Shown here: positions 1-6,970 of the stretch, piece by piece
Numbering within the stretch: position 1 is the first letter of the stretch
Layout: the number at the start of each line of letters is the position of its first letter
Assembly: GCA_030765245.1 (NCBI GenBank)
Contig: JAVCCX010000081.1
Location: 1 to 10,554, forward strand
Source: Candidatus Zophobacter franzmannii
GTDB lineage: Bacteria > Cloacimonadota > Cloacimonadia > Cloacimonadales > JAFGVF01
Reading direction: 5' to 3'
Length of the DNA stretch: 10,554 bases
Made by a program: the position numbers and the translations under genes
Notes under the pieces: model-generated
Seen by the model: only the letters and a program-made list of their open reading frames with translations
What the model was told of the DNA's origin: nothing
Databases searched by the model: none

Positions 1-116
1 CATGACAGGTAGTTGTTTTACAAAAAAAGATGCATATTTACTCTTTCGAAAGAAATTAATTGTAAAGATATCGTGAGTTGAGTAAGTTGTCAGTAACAAA
101 ATTCAAAGGGTTGATA

Positions 117-1499
117 ATGAGAAAAGAAAAAGACCTTTTAGGTGAGATTGAGATTCCGCAAGACGCTTACTGGGGCGTGAATACTCAACGAGCAATAGAA
201 AACTTCAATGTTTCGAACTCCGTGCTACCTTCTATCTTCACTAAGGCAATAGCAGAGGTGAAACTCGCTTGTGCCAGAACAAACTTCAGACTCGGGTATC
301 TTGATGATACTAAGTTTGAAGCAATATCCTATGCCTGTGAAGAGATTCGAGAAGGGAAATACAATGACCAATTTGCTTTAGATGCCCTTCAAGGCGGAGC
401 AGGAACATCTGCAAATATGAATGCCAACGAGGTGATTGCTAACATTGCAATAGAGTATCTCAAAGGTGAAAAGGGTGATTACACCCTCGTTCATCCTCTG
501 CACGATGTGAACATGCACCAATCAACTAATGATGTTTATCCAACTGCATCCAGGATTGCTCTTCTCTATCTACTCAAAGAGTTAGAGCTTCAAACCGGCT
601 ATCTACAGGAAGAGTTCCAGAAAAAAGAAGCTGAGTTCCACCATGTTGTAAAACTTGGTAGAACACAGTTGCAGGATGCAGTTCCGATGACCCTCGGTCA
701 GGAGTTTAGCGCTTATGCAGAAGCTCTTTCCCGTGATCGTTGGAGAATCTTTAAATGCAGAGAGAGAATTAAGGTTCTCAATCTTGGTGGTACGGCAATA
801 GGAACTGGACTCGGAGCTCCAAGAGAATATATATTTAAAGCTGTTGAAGCACTGAAAGATATCACCGGACTGACCATTGCCAGAAGTGAGAACCCTATTG
901 AGACCACTCAGAACCTTGATCCTTATGTTGAAGTTTCAGGAATGCTAAAGACTCTTGCCGTTAACCTAATGAAAATTGCAAATGATTTAAGACTGCTAGC
1001 TTCAGGACCACATGGTGGACTGGGCGAGATTACTCTTCCTGCGATGCAGTCCGGCTCTTCCATTATGCCAACTAAAGTGAATCCTGTTATCCCCGAGATG
1101 GTAGTACAGGTTGCACTTAAGGTTATGGGAAATGATAGTGTCCTCTCGAATGCTGCCGGAATGGGTAACCTTGAACTAAACCAGCTCATGCCGTTGATTA
1201 ACCATGCCATCCTTGACTCTGCCTTTATCCTAAAGAATGCTGTAAAGATTTTTAGTGATAAGTGTATTTCAGGAATCACAGCAAATGCTGATGTTTGCAA
1301 AGAACATCTAATGAAAGGTTCAATCCTGGCAACAGTACTTGTACCTGTATTAGGATACAAAGAGGTCGAATCCCTAATGACAGAAGCAACCAATAAACAG
1401 ATAAATATTAGAGAGCTTATTCTTGAGAGAAAGCTTCTCACAGAAGAACATCTAAACGAATTGCTTGAACCCAAGCGAATGTATAAACTCGGATTTTAA
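117..1499 (+). CDS. aspA: Aspartate ammonia-lyase (aspartase)
   Basis: Catalyses reversible deamination of L-aspartate to fumarate and ammonia in the cytoplasm; a member of the fumarase/aspartase superfamily, homotetrameric in known examples. At 460 residues it is close to the usual length (about 470). Visible signatures are GTSANMN (96-102), STND (136-139), GRTQLQDAVPMTLGQEF (181-197) and the SS-loop GSSIMPTKVNP (313-323), which carries the catalytic serine region and the substrate-binding Lys320/Asn322. The Gln in GRTQLQD, where class II fumarases have His, favours aspartase over fumarase. I start at ATG 117 because AAAGGG (105-110) lies 6 nt upstream and the protein then begins MRKEKDLLGE, like known aspartases. 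An in-frame TTG at 78 would add 13 unsupported residues. hydF follows after 10 nt, so the two are probably co-transcribed. aspA is known to neighbour hyd maturation genes in several anaerobes, perhaps as an ammonia source. Confidence 0.94.
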   Translation: MRKEKDLLGEIEIPQDAYWGVNTQRAIENFNVSNSVLPSIFTKAIAEVKLACARTNFRLGYLDDTKFEAISYACEEIREGKYNDQFALDALQGGAGTSANMNANEVIANIAIEYLKGEKGDYTLVHPLHDVNMHQSTNDVYPTASRIALLYLLKELELQTGYLQEEFQKKEAEFHHVVKLGRTQLQDAVPMTLGQEFSAYAEALSRDRWRIFKCRERIKVLNLGGTAIGTGLGAPREYIFKAVEALKDITGLTIARSENPIETTQNLDPYVEVSGMLKTLAVNLMKIANDLRLLASGPHGGLGEITLPAMQSGSSIMPTKVNPVIPEMVVQVALKVMGNDSVLSNAAGMGNLELNQLMPLINHAILDSAFILKNAVKIFSDKCISGITANADVCKEHLMKGSILATVLVPVLGYKEVESLMTEATNKQINIRELILERKLLTEEHLNELLEPKRMYKLGF

Positions 1500-1509
1500 G
1501 GATTACTGA

Positions 1510-2712
1510 ATGGCTAAAGTACCACGCGGAGAACGCCTTGTTCTCACCCTAATCGGCAAACGCAATGCAGGGAAATCCTCCCTTATCAATGCTCTTACAG
1601 GTCAAGATATCTCGATTGTTTCAACTACACCGGGAACTACTACTGACCCTGTGGCAAAATCTTACGAACTACTCCCCCTCGGTCCTGTAACCATCTATGA
1701 TACAGCGGGTATCGATGATGTTGGAGATTTAGGTGAAGAGCGTGTTAAGCGAACTCGTAAGATTCTTTTCAGAACTGACATTGCCCTAATTGTGACAGAA
1801 TCAACTCACTTAGATACTGATTTAGAGAAGATTATCACCGATATTCAAGCTCTCCATATCCCCTTTATTCTTGTCTTTAATAAGGCTGACATAACTCCTC
1901 TTCCCGATGAGACAGTGAAAGCGTGTCGTGAACGCAAGATTAGCTTCTCTTCAGTTTCAAGTGCTGATGGCACGGGAATCAGGATGTTGAAAGAGAAACT
2001 GATGGCTATTGCTCCACTTGAAATGAGTAAAGAACAGATTCTTGTCAGCGACCTTATTCGTCCCGGTCAGACAGTCCTACTTGTTGTTCCCATCGACCTT
2101 GCAGCTCCCAAGGGCAGACTTATATTACCCCAAGTGCAAGTATTGAGAGAGCTTCTTGATAGTGATGCTATCGGGATTATTGTGAAGGAAAGGGAGTTAG
2201 AGAAATCCCTAACAGAACTTAACCGTAAACCTGACTTGGTGATTACTGACTCTCAGGTTGTACTCAAAGTAGTTGGAGATATTGATCCAGATGTAAGGCT
2301 AACCACTTTTTCAACCCTCTTCGCTCGCTATAAAGGCAACTTCGAGACACTTATTGACGGTGCTCGTAAGATTGATGAATTAGAAGACGGAGACAAAGTA
2401 CTTATAGCTGAGTCCTGCTCTCACCATGTACAACCGGATGATATTGGGAGAGTAAAGATTCCTCGCTGGATCAGACAATATACAGGCAAAGACTTGACCT
2501 TTGATGTTGCTTCCGGGCATGATTTCCCCGATGACCTCGAGAGCTATGCTCTTGTGATTCATTGCGGAGCTTGTATGACAAATCGGATGGAAGTAATGCG
2601 TAGGATTATGGAATGTGAGCGTCGTGGGGTAAAGATTACTAATTATGGAGTTGCGATTTCAAAGTTGCATGGAGTATTGGAAAGAGTAATAGCTCCCTTC
2701 TTTGGTGGATAA
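1510..2712 (+). CDS. hydF: [FeFe]-hydrogenase H-cluster maturation GTPase HydF
   Basis: HydF is the GTPase and scaffold on which the di-iron subcluster made by HydE and HydG is assembled before delivery to apo-hydrogenase. It has 400 residues, full family length. The N-terminal Ras-like GTPase domain shows the P-loop GKRNAGKS (16-23), a switch region around STTPGTTTDP (38-47), DTAG (64-67) and NKAD (124-127). A middle dimerisation domain follows. The C-terminal cluster domain has the expected C-x-H (Cys303, His305) and HCGAC (His351, Cys352, Cys355), the ligands for the [4Fe-4S] cluster. The start ATG has AAGGA (1498-1502) overlapping the aspA stop, 7 nt upstream. No hydE, hydG or hydrogenase gene is inside the window; they may lie to the left or elsewhere. 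The HydF assignment is firm because GTPase plus CxH...HCxxC is diagnostic. Confidence 0.96.
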   Translation: MAKVPRGERLVLTLIGKRNAGKSSLINALTGQDISIVSTTPGTTTDPVAKSYELLPLGPVTIYDTAGIDDVGDLGEERVKRTRKILFRTDIALIVTESTHLDTDLEKIITDIQALHIPFILVFNKADITPLPDETVKACRERKISFSSVSSADGTGIRMLKEKLMAIAPLEMSKEQILVSDLIRPGQTVLLVVPIDLAAPKGRLILPQVQVLRELLDSDAIGIIVKERELEKSLTELNRKPDLVITDSQVVLKVVGDIDPDVRLTTFSTLFARYKGNFETLIDGARKIDELEDGDKVLIAESCSHHVQPDDIGRVKIPRWIRQYTGKDLTFDVASGHDFPDDLESYALVIHCGACMTNRMEVMRRIMECERRGVKITNYGVAISKLHGVLERVIAPFFGG

Positions 2713-2782
2713 TTAAAGACCTGCACCATAGGGAATGAAATGAAGACGTGGTTTGTGATTTTTGTGGAGTGGAAGTTAGTTA

Positions 2783-3094
2783 AAGCCTTGAAGAGGCTTA
2801 AGTTTAAATAGCCACATGCGACAGCGTGTGGTATGGATTATGTGATTATCTCAGCCCTGAGGGACTGAAGATACATGTCATAAAGAAACAATTCAACCCA
2901 TTAGGGTTGTTTTTCTGGGGGGAATACTACCATGGGCTTACGCCACATGGCTATTCACATTCTGTCCTTAACGGACTGGAGACTACATCAAGAATACAAT
3001 TTAAGCTAAGTAACAATCACGGAATATCTTAACCCTTCGGTTTCCATTTACTATAATCAGGTGAATCCAATTCTGTCAGCCCTATATGGGTTGA
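2783..3094. repeat. Array of short degenerate hairpin (REP-like) repeats
   Basis: This is most of the 419-nt gap between hydF and the flavoprotein gene. Eight short inverted repeats can be read: 2783-2799 (AAGCCT/AGGCTT), 2812-2831 (CCACATGC/GCGTGTGG), 2851-2868 (TCAGcCC/GGGaCTGA), 2894-2909 (CAACCC/GGGTTG), 2930-2950 (CCATGGGC/GCC-A-CATGG), 2964-2976 (GTCC/GGAC), 3031-3042 (AACC/GGTT) and 3076-3094 (TCAGCCC/GGGTTGA). The segments around 2812-2875 and 2930-2990 look like two diverged copies of one composite unit: a CCAyrnGC hairpin, a 13-19 nt spacer, then a (C)CTGnCC...GGACTG hairpin followed by a GA-CAT stretch. A 68-codon reading frame (2826-3032) runs through the array but is probably a by-product. 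Similar 'PHGYSHSVLNGL'-type frames recur, as I remember, in many environmental genomes. No transposase is present. Positions 2713-2782 show nothing recognisable. Confidence 0.6.
2894..2915 (+). terminator. Possible intrinsic terminator within the repeat array
   Basis: A perfect 6-bp stem CAACCC/GGGTTG with an ATTA loop is directly followed by five T residues. It could end the aspA-hydF transcript. Against this, it lies about 180 nt after the hydF stop, the stem is short, and it is one of a series of similar hairpins that lack T-tracts, so the T-run may be coincidence. Confidence 0.25.
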
Positions 3095-3131
3095 ATTTAT
3101 TCAAATAGCATCCTTTCAACCGCAATTAACT

Positions 3132-3761
3132 CTATCTGACAAAGTTAGTGAAAATCTTCTTCTCAGCTTCAGGTTTAGGAACAGTAGACTGGTTAAGGCT
3201 CTTCAGCAACCATGCCATGTTTTTACCCAGCATTCGCATAATCTGATTACCTTCTAAATCTTTCTCTGCATCTCCCGGCATTGTTCCATGGATAACATTC
3301 CAGTAGTTAGAAGTTGAAACAACCATTTCTGAATAGTGGATATAATTGTTAAGTTCCTGGAATGCAGGCATCCCACCGGTGCGACGTACTGCAACAACTG
3401 ATGCGCCTACCTTATGTCGGAACATACTACCATTCACACCCGCAACATAGAAAGCTCGGTCCATAAATGACTTCATCGTTCCGGCAACACCTGAGAAATA
3501 AATTGGAGAGGCAAAGATAAGCCCATCAGCATCTTTCATTATCTGAAGCCATTCATTGAGCTTGTCGCCCTTTAAAACACACTTCTCATCCTGGTTTTTA
3601 GCACACATATTACACCCGGCACAACCTCTGACAATCTGATTACCAACATGAATTATCTCAGTCTCAATTCCCTCACTTTCTAATTGCTCAAAGACTACCT
3701 TGATTGCATATGCAGTATTCCCATTTGCCTTGGGGCTACCATTAATCGCTACTACTTTCAT
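3132..3761 (-). CDS. Flavodoxin-fold FMN/Fe-S flavoprotein (NADPH-dependent FMN reductase family)
   Basis: Probable cytoplasmic redox flavoprotein of 209 residues, of the family that includes iron-sulfur flavoproteins and NAD(P)H:FMN/quinone reductases. The FMN-phosphate loop INGSPKANGNT (6-16) sits at the N terminus. A compact cysteine set C47-x2-C50-x2-C53-x7-C61 (in RGCAGCNMC...KC) follows the first alpha/beta units and matches the [4Fe-4S] motif of archaeal Isf proteins. SPIYFSGVAGTMKSFMDR (85-102) is the typical isoalloxazine-side loop. The start is supported by TAGGAG a few nt upstream on the minus strand. It is transcribed divergently from the EamA permease, with 148 nt between the two. 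Its partner and substrate cannot be told from sequence: ferredoxin-linked electron transfer and reduction of quinones or nitro-compounds are both possible. Confidence 0.92.
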   Translation of the reverse strand: MKVVAINGSPKANGNTAYAIKVVFEQLESEGIETEIIHVGNQIVRGCAGCNMCAKNQDEKCVLKGDKLNEWLQIMKDADGLIFASPIYFSGVAGTMKSFMDRAFYVAGVNGSMFRHKVGASVVAVRRTGGMPAFQELNNYIHYSEMVVSTSNYWNVIHGTMPGDAEKDLEGNQIMRMLGKNMAWLLKSLNQSTVPKPEAEKKIFTNFVR

Positions 3762-3876
3762 TGTTATCTCCTACTAGGTTTTAAAATCTATCTTTTCTTC
3801 TCGTCTCACTTCAACTGATAGTAATAATTAAGGCAATACAATTAAATTCTTCCAATGCAATTTTAACTTCACTATG

Positions 3877-3888
3877 GACAATATTGTC
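3877..3888. promoter_or_regulatory. Perfect 12-bp palindrome in divergent intergenic region (candidate operator)
   Basis: GACAATATTGTC is a perfect inverted repeat located 22 nt before the EamA start and 116 nt before the divergent flavoprotein start. The ATTGT/ACAAT half-sites resemble operators of dimeric winged-helix repressors such as MarR-type proteins. No regulator gene is adjacent, so this remains a positional inference. Confidence 0.3.
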
Positions 3889-3909
3889 TACGTCTAACTA
3901 ATCGCATCC

Positions 3910-4773
3910 ATGACAAACAAAACACGCTCGGTAATCTTTATTCTACTGTCATCATTGTCATTTGCCTTGATGTCAGTATTTGTGAAACACCTGACTAGGA
4001 TCCCGGTACTGGAGAAGGTATTCTTCCGCAACCTAGTGAGTCTGGTAGTAACATTCCTTATGTTTAGGAAGGCATCCGGAAGTTTTACAGGGAAAAAAGA
4101 GAACCGCAAATATTTGATACTCCGCTCTCTGCTAGGATTGACGGGAGTATTTCTCTATTTTTATGCTATCAACAATCTTTATTTAGCAGATTCTGCGATG
4201 TTAAATAAGCTTTCACCCTTTTACGTTACCCTCTTCGCCTTTTTCTTTCTGAAAGAAAAGATCTATAAACAACACATTGTTGCTCTCGTGATTGTATTCC
4301 TCTCAGCCTTAATGATTATAAAGCCCCGCTTCGATATGTCAGTTCTTCCATCCCTTGCAGGTTTCCTATCGGCAATTTGTGCCGGTGCAGCCTACACGAC
4401 TGTACGTTATCTGGGAAATCAGGGCGAACAACCCAAGACCATAGTCTTCTACTTCTCCTTTATCTCTGTAATTGCCATATTCCCCGCAATGTTCTTTGTC
4501 TTTGTAAGACCAACCTTGATTGAGACTTTATCCCTCTTTGCAATTGGGCTCTTTGCTGCAGGTGGGCAATTCGGATTAACCTATGCCTACAAATACGCTA
4601 AGGCTTCTGAAGTCTCTATCTACAACTACACAAACATCGTCTTCGCTGCAATACTTGGGCTTTCCATCTGGAAGGAAATACCGGATATCTGGAGTCTTAT
4701 TGGGTCTGGTATTATTATCCTGACATCTATCTTTATATTTAGATTCAATAATCGGGAGAAAAGAGATAAGTAG
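3910..4773 (+). CDS. EamA/DMT-family permease
   Basis: Inner-membrane transporter of the drug/metabolite transporter superfamily, 287 residues, the usual length for a ten-helix two-repeat EamA protein. The first repeat spans about residues 8-138: hydrophobic segments near 8-25, 38-52, 68-90, 98-114 and 122-138. The second spans about 149-277, with the charged tail FNNREKRDK predicted cytoplasmic. The first repeat has the characteristic late-helix pattern ADSAMLNKLSPFYVTLFAFFFLKEK (92-116), split here only for description, and the second has the matching ASEVSIYNYTN...WKE (232-255). Substrate is unpredictable for this family (amino acids, purines and drugs are all known). No good Shine-Dalgarno site precedes ATG 3910, and upstream stop codons exclude a much longer form. 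It is not obviously part of the arsenic operon, from which it is separated by 171 nt. Confidence 0.92.
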   Translation: MTNKTRSVIFILLSSLSFALMSVFVKHLTRIPVLEKVFFRNLVSLVVTFLMFRKASGSFTGKKENRKYLILRSLLGLTGVFLYFYAINNLYLADSAMLNKLSPFYVTLFAFFFLKEKIYKQHIVALVIVFLSALMIIKPRFDMSVLPSLAGFLSAICAGAAYTTVRYLGNQGEQPKTIVFYFSFISVIAIFPAMFFVFVRPTLIETLSLFAIGLFAAGGQFGLTYAYKYAKASEVSIYNYTNIVFAAILGLSIWKEIPDIWSLIGSGIIILTSIFIFRFNNREKRDK

Positions 4774-4796
4774 TGAATTATACTTTAGCATTCACT
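4772..4796 (+). terminator. Weak hairpin after the EamA gene
   Basis: AGTGAAT (4772-4778) and ATTCACT (4790-4796) form a 7-bp stem with an 11-nt loop, overlapping the stop codon of the permease gene. It is AT-rich and lacks a T-tract, so a terminator role is uncertain; it may only protect the 3' end. Confidence 0.2.
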
Positions 4797-4850
4797 TCAG
4801 TTACAGACCACTATCACAATAAAGTTTCAACCCTGGCAATATTTTATTAC

Positions 4851-4879
4851 TTGCTTTTCATAATGTAATAGATTAATTT
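4851..4879 (+). promoter_or_regulatory. Candidate promoter of the arsenosugar operon
   Basis: TTGCTT (4851-4856) and TAATTT (4874-4879), 17 nt apart, form a plausible sigma-70 type -35/-10 pair upstream of the first operon gene. A TATATTTG at 4884-4891 also fits the Bacteroidota-type TAnnTTTG -7 element. The region is so AT-rich that either match could be chance. Confidence 0.22.
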
Positions 4880-4909
4880 GTAATATATTTGTGAATTAAA
4901 GGTGGTAGA

Positions 4910-4948
4910 ATGGATTTTAGTAGATTACTTTTTAGTAGGAATATATGA
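4910..4948 (+). CDS. 12-codon leader ORF overlapping the first operon gene
   Basis: ATG 4910 is preceded 4 nt earlier by a good Shine-Dalgarno sequence, AGGTGG (4900-4905). It encodes MDFSRLLFSRNI and stops at TGA 4946-4948, giving an ATGA overlap with the start of the following transferase gene (ATG 4945). The strong site belongs to this mini-frame; the transferase itself has only AGGA (4937-4940) 4 nt before its ATG. This layout suggests translational coupling through a leader peptide. It could also be the remnant of a shifted N terminus, but homologous transferases normally begin right at the IIPVYNE strand. No function is claimed for the peptide. Confidence 0.33.
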   Translation: MDFSRLLFSRNI

Positions 4949-5640
4949 TTTCCATTATCATTCCAGTTTACAACGAACCGAATATCAACACTACTATCGA
5001 AGAAATACGCAAGCAATCTTATCTAGATTACGAATTAATCATTGTAGATGGTCAGGAAGATGGGAACACAATCAATTTGATCGATGATGACAACTGCCTT
5101 AAGCTGAATTCTAAAGCCGGACGTGCTTGTCAATTGAATGCTGGAGCAAAAAAAGCTAAGGGTGATGCGATGCTTTTTCTGCACGCGGATAGTTTCTTAC
5201 CAGAAAACGGCTTGAAAATGATTGATGATATTATCAGAAGTGGTTTCAAAGTCGGAGCATTTGACCTCTGGATTGAAAGTAGGAATTTTATTTTACGGGA
5301 GTTTGTTTCCCGCATTAGTTCATTTCGGAGTAGACTGACCAGGTTTCCTTATGGAGACCAGGGGCATTTCTTCAGCAAAGAATACTTCCAAAAGATTGGA
5401 GGATATTCTGATATTCCCTTGATGGAAGATATAGAGATTATGCAACGGGTTAAACAACGGAAAGATAAGATCTTCATAATTCCACAAAAGATAATAACCT
5501 CTGCTCGCAGATGGGAAGAAGAGGGCTTACTTTTTGTGATGCTCAGGAATCCCATTTTATCCACTTTATATTATTTAGGTGTCCCGGCAGAAAAGTTGAG
5601 TAGATTTTATCCAAGAGCAAAGAATAAAAGAGAGGTATGA
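4945..5640 (+). CDS. Arsenosugar-cluster GT2-like transferase (TIGR04283 type)
   Basis: Family-2 glycosyltransferase fold protein, 231 residues, of the 'transferase 2, rSAM/selenodomain-associated' type now linked to arsenosugar biosynthesis. The N-terminal strand MISIIIPVYNE (1-11) is followed by the nucleotide-contact D35-G36, then the family hallmark GRACQLNAGAKKAKGD (59-74). LHADS (79-83) stands in the DxD position. Further features are PYGDQG (136-140), the likely catalytic MEDIE (160-164) and SARRWEEEG (186-194). The C terminus lacks a long membrane region. It is the first full gene of the operon and overlaps the next gene by 4 nt (ATGA). By association it should act on the product of ArsS, adding or exchanging the sugar aglycone, but donor and acceptor are inferred only from context. 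Confidence 0.9.
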   Translation: MISIIIPVYNEPNINTTIEEIRKQSYLDYELIIVDGQEDGNTINLIDDDNCLKLNSKAGRACQLNAGAKKAKGDAMLFLHADSFLPENGLKMIDDIIRSGFKVGAFDLWIESRNFILREFVSRISSFRSRLTRFPYGDQGHFFSKEYFQKIGGYSDIPLMEDIEIMQRVKQRKDKIFIIPQKIITSARRWEEEGLLFVMLRNPILSTLYYLGVPAEKLSRFYPRAKNKREV

Positions 5641-5975
5641 AAATGGATGTTTATTACAAATCAGAAGACTTGAAGAAGTTTGGCAATATTACCCGAGTTA
5701 ATGAAGAATTAGGTACAGCTTACTTTGATTATTACGGCAAAGCAATGGCAGAAGGTGCTCTCAGTGAAAGGGAAAAAGCTCTGATTGCCTTGGCCGTTGC
5801 GCACGCTCTCAAATGTCCATATTGCATCGAAGCTTATACAGAAGCCTGCCTGACAAAAGGTGCTGATGAAGAACAAATGAACGAAGCTGTACATGTCGCA
5901 GCAGCAATAGCTGCGGGTGTGATTCTGGTTCACAGCACCCAGATGATGAACAAAATTGATGAGACCCTGATCTAA
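5637..5975 (+). CDS. Arsenosugar-associated carboxymuconolactone decarboxylase/AhpD-like protein
   Basis: Small all-alpha protein (112 residues) of the CMD/AhpD-like fold, of the subtype regularly encoded beside ArsS. The core reads LSEREKALIALAVAH (42-56) followed by the redox pair Cys60-Pro-Tyr-Cys63 within CPYCIEAYTEAC. The residue three to four after the CxxC, His in AhpD, is Ala/Tyr here, so classical alkylhydroperoxidase chemistry is not assured. The MNEAVHVAAAIAAG helix (81-94) is typical. ATG 5637 overlaps the previous stop (ATGA). However, AGAGG (5631-5635) is better spaced (7 nt) for ATG 5643, so the protein may begin MDVYYKSED, two residues shorter. ArsS follows after 4 nt. A thiol-redox or arsenical-handling role is inferred from the fold and neighbours; the reaction is not known to me. 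Confidence 0.9.
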   Translation: MKMDVYYKSEDLKKFGNITRVNEELGTAYFDYYGKAMAEGALSEREKALIALAVAHALKCPYCIEAYTEACLTKGADEEQMNEAVHVAAAIAAGVILVHSTQMMNKIDETLI

Positions 5976-5979
5976 GAAA

Positions 5980-6954
5980 ATGGAAACAACCAAACAATTA
6001 ACAATTCTGCAGGAACATGCTCCATCCTTTGACGAGAAGATTTCCGGACCTTTGAATGCAATCAACCTGAAAACATTCCAAGTGAATATTGGTAGAAAAT
6101 GCAATCAGGCCTGCCGGCATTGTCATGTGAATGGATCCCCGCAGGATGAGCGGGAAATGACGAGGGAAACGGTTGATCTTTGCCTGGATGTGATAAGAAA
6201 TGTTTCTGATATTGAGACTATTGATCTAACAGGTGGTGCTCCGGAAATGAACGAGAATTTTCGTTATTTCGTGAAGGAAGCACGCAAAGCGGGAAAGCAT
6301 GTAATCGACCGTTGTAATCTAACGATTCTGGAAGAACCCGGCTATGAGTATCTTTATGATTTCTTATCGGACAATCAGGTTGAGATTGTTGCTTCACTAC
6401 CTCATTTTCGTTCCAGTTCCACAGATAGACAGAGAGGTGGTGGTGTTTTTGAGAAATCGATCCTTGCTCTTCAGAAACTGAACAAACTAGGTTATGGGGA
6501 ATCGCTGGCTTTGAATTTGGTTTATAATCCTACAGGCTTGTATATCAGCTCTCCTCAGGAGCAGTTAGAAAGAGAATTTAAAGAAAGTTTGTATCAAAAA
6601 TTCGGTATAGTCTTTAATAATTTATACTGCATAAATAACATCCCAATTAATCGCTTTCTGGAAAGCCTGATTCGGGTTGATAAACTGTCAGATTATATGG
6701 AAATTCTGGTGAATGCCTATAATCCCTGCACGATTGATAATCTTATGTGCCGTCATCAGATTTCGGTTGGCTACGATGGAAACTTATACGATTGCGACTT
6801 CAATCAGATTCTGGATATGAAACTAGCTCCGATTGGACACATCCAGGATTTCGATTATGACAAAATAATCAATCGGACTATCCAAACCGGGAATCATTGT
6901 TATGGCTGCACAGCCGGAAGCGGTTCCAGCTGAGGAGGCGAAATCTCGGAATAG
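5980..6954 (+). CDS. arsS: Arsenosugar biosynthesis radical SAM protein ArsS, probable selenoprotein (UGA at 6931 read as Sec318)
   Basis: Radical SAM enzyme believed to join the 5'-deoxyadenosyl group of SAM to dimethylarsenite, giving the precursor of arsenosugars. The CxxxCxxC cluster motif is Cys41/45/48 in NIGRKCNQACRHCHVNGSP (37-54). LTGGAPEMN (83-91) and the family block QRGGGVFEKS...LNLVYNP (151-184) follow. The Cys-rich C-terminal domain has Cys250, Cys257, Cys272 (LYDCDFNQ), Cys307 and Cys310 (HCYGCTAGSGSS). The frame meets UGA at 6931-6933 just after GSS. Family members carry Cys there, or selenocysteine in some lineages, followed by Gly. Reading UGA as Sec gives U318-GGEISE and a TAG stop at 6952-6954, so a 324-residue protein; a termination product would have 317. 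A SECIS-like hairpin follows the UGA. The Shine-Dalgarno is weak and the gap to the CMD gene is 4 nt, so coupled translation is likely. Identity of ArsS is firm; Sec insertion is inferred. Confidence 0.9.
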
Positions 6955-6970
6955 TTTATTCCGACTTCCT
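6933..6970 (+). promoter_or_regulatory. Candidate bacterial SECIS element overlapping the next gene's ribosome-binding region
   Basis: Immediately after the arsS UGA, TCGGAATA (6946-6953) and TATTCCGA (6957-6964) form a perfect 8-bp stem with loop GTT. The first loop base is G, and the loop begins 20 nt after the UGA. Both agree with described bacterial SECIS rules (short apical loop with an early G, UGA-to-loop spacing of roughly 16-37 nt). A lower helix AGGAGG (6933-6938) with CTTCCT (6965-6970) is also possible, leaving a 7-nt 5' bulge CGAAATC. The lower helix would hide a perfect Shine-Dalgarno and abut the AUG of the next gene (6971). The TAG stop of arsS lies inside the hairpin. Confidence 0.65.

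Noticed and set aside
1..76. Open frame 2-76 (24 codons) entering from the left edge, and a second ending at TAG 10-12
   Set aside because: Too short to recognise; either could be the tail of an upstream gene or chance. The translated tail matches no HydE or HydG ending I know, so no partial gene is called.
78..116. TTG start 13 codons upstream of the aspA ATG
   Set aside because: No good ribosome site at proper distance; ATG 117 has AAAGGG 6 nt upstream and gives the normal family N terminus.
2826..3032. 68-codon plus-strand ORF between hydF and the flavoprotein gene
   Set aside because: It coincides with the hairpin repeats, has no ribosome-binding site, and its composition follows from the palindromic units rather than a protein family.
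2783..3094. CRISPR array
   Set aside because: Repeats are degenerate, of unequal spacing and palindromic in different ways; there are no identical direct repeats with uniform spacers and no cas gene.
5709..6104. 131-codon minus-strand ORF, and other long minus-strand frames at 923-1474 and 9378-9704
   Set aside because: They lie wholly opposite strongly recognised genes and show no motifs or ribosome sites, so they are shadows.
6902..6970. Longer start (ATG 6902) for the CofC-like transferase
   Set aside because: The extra 23 residues just read the conserved ArsS C terminus in another frame, and homologues start at the KILILTKFPE strand.
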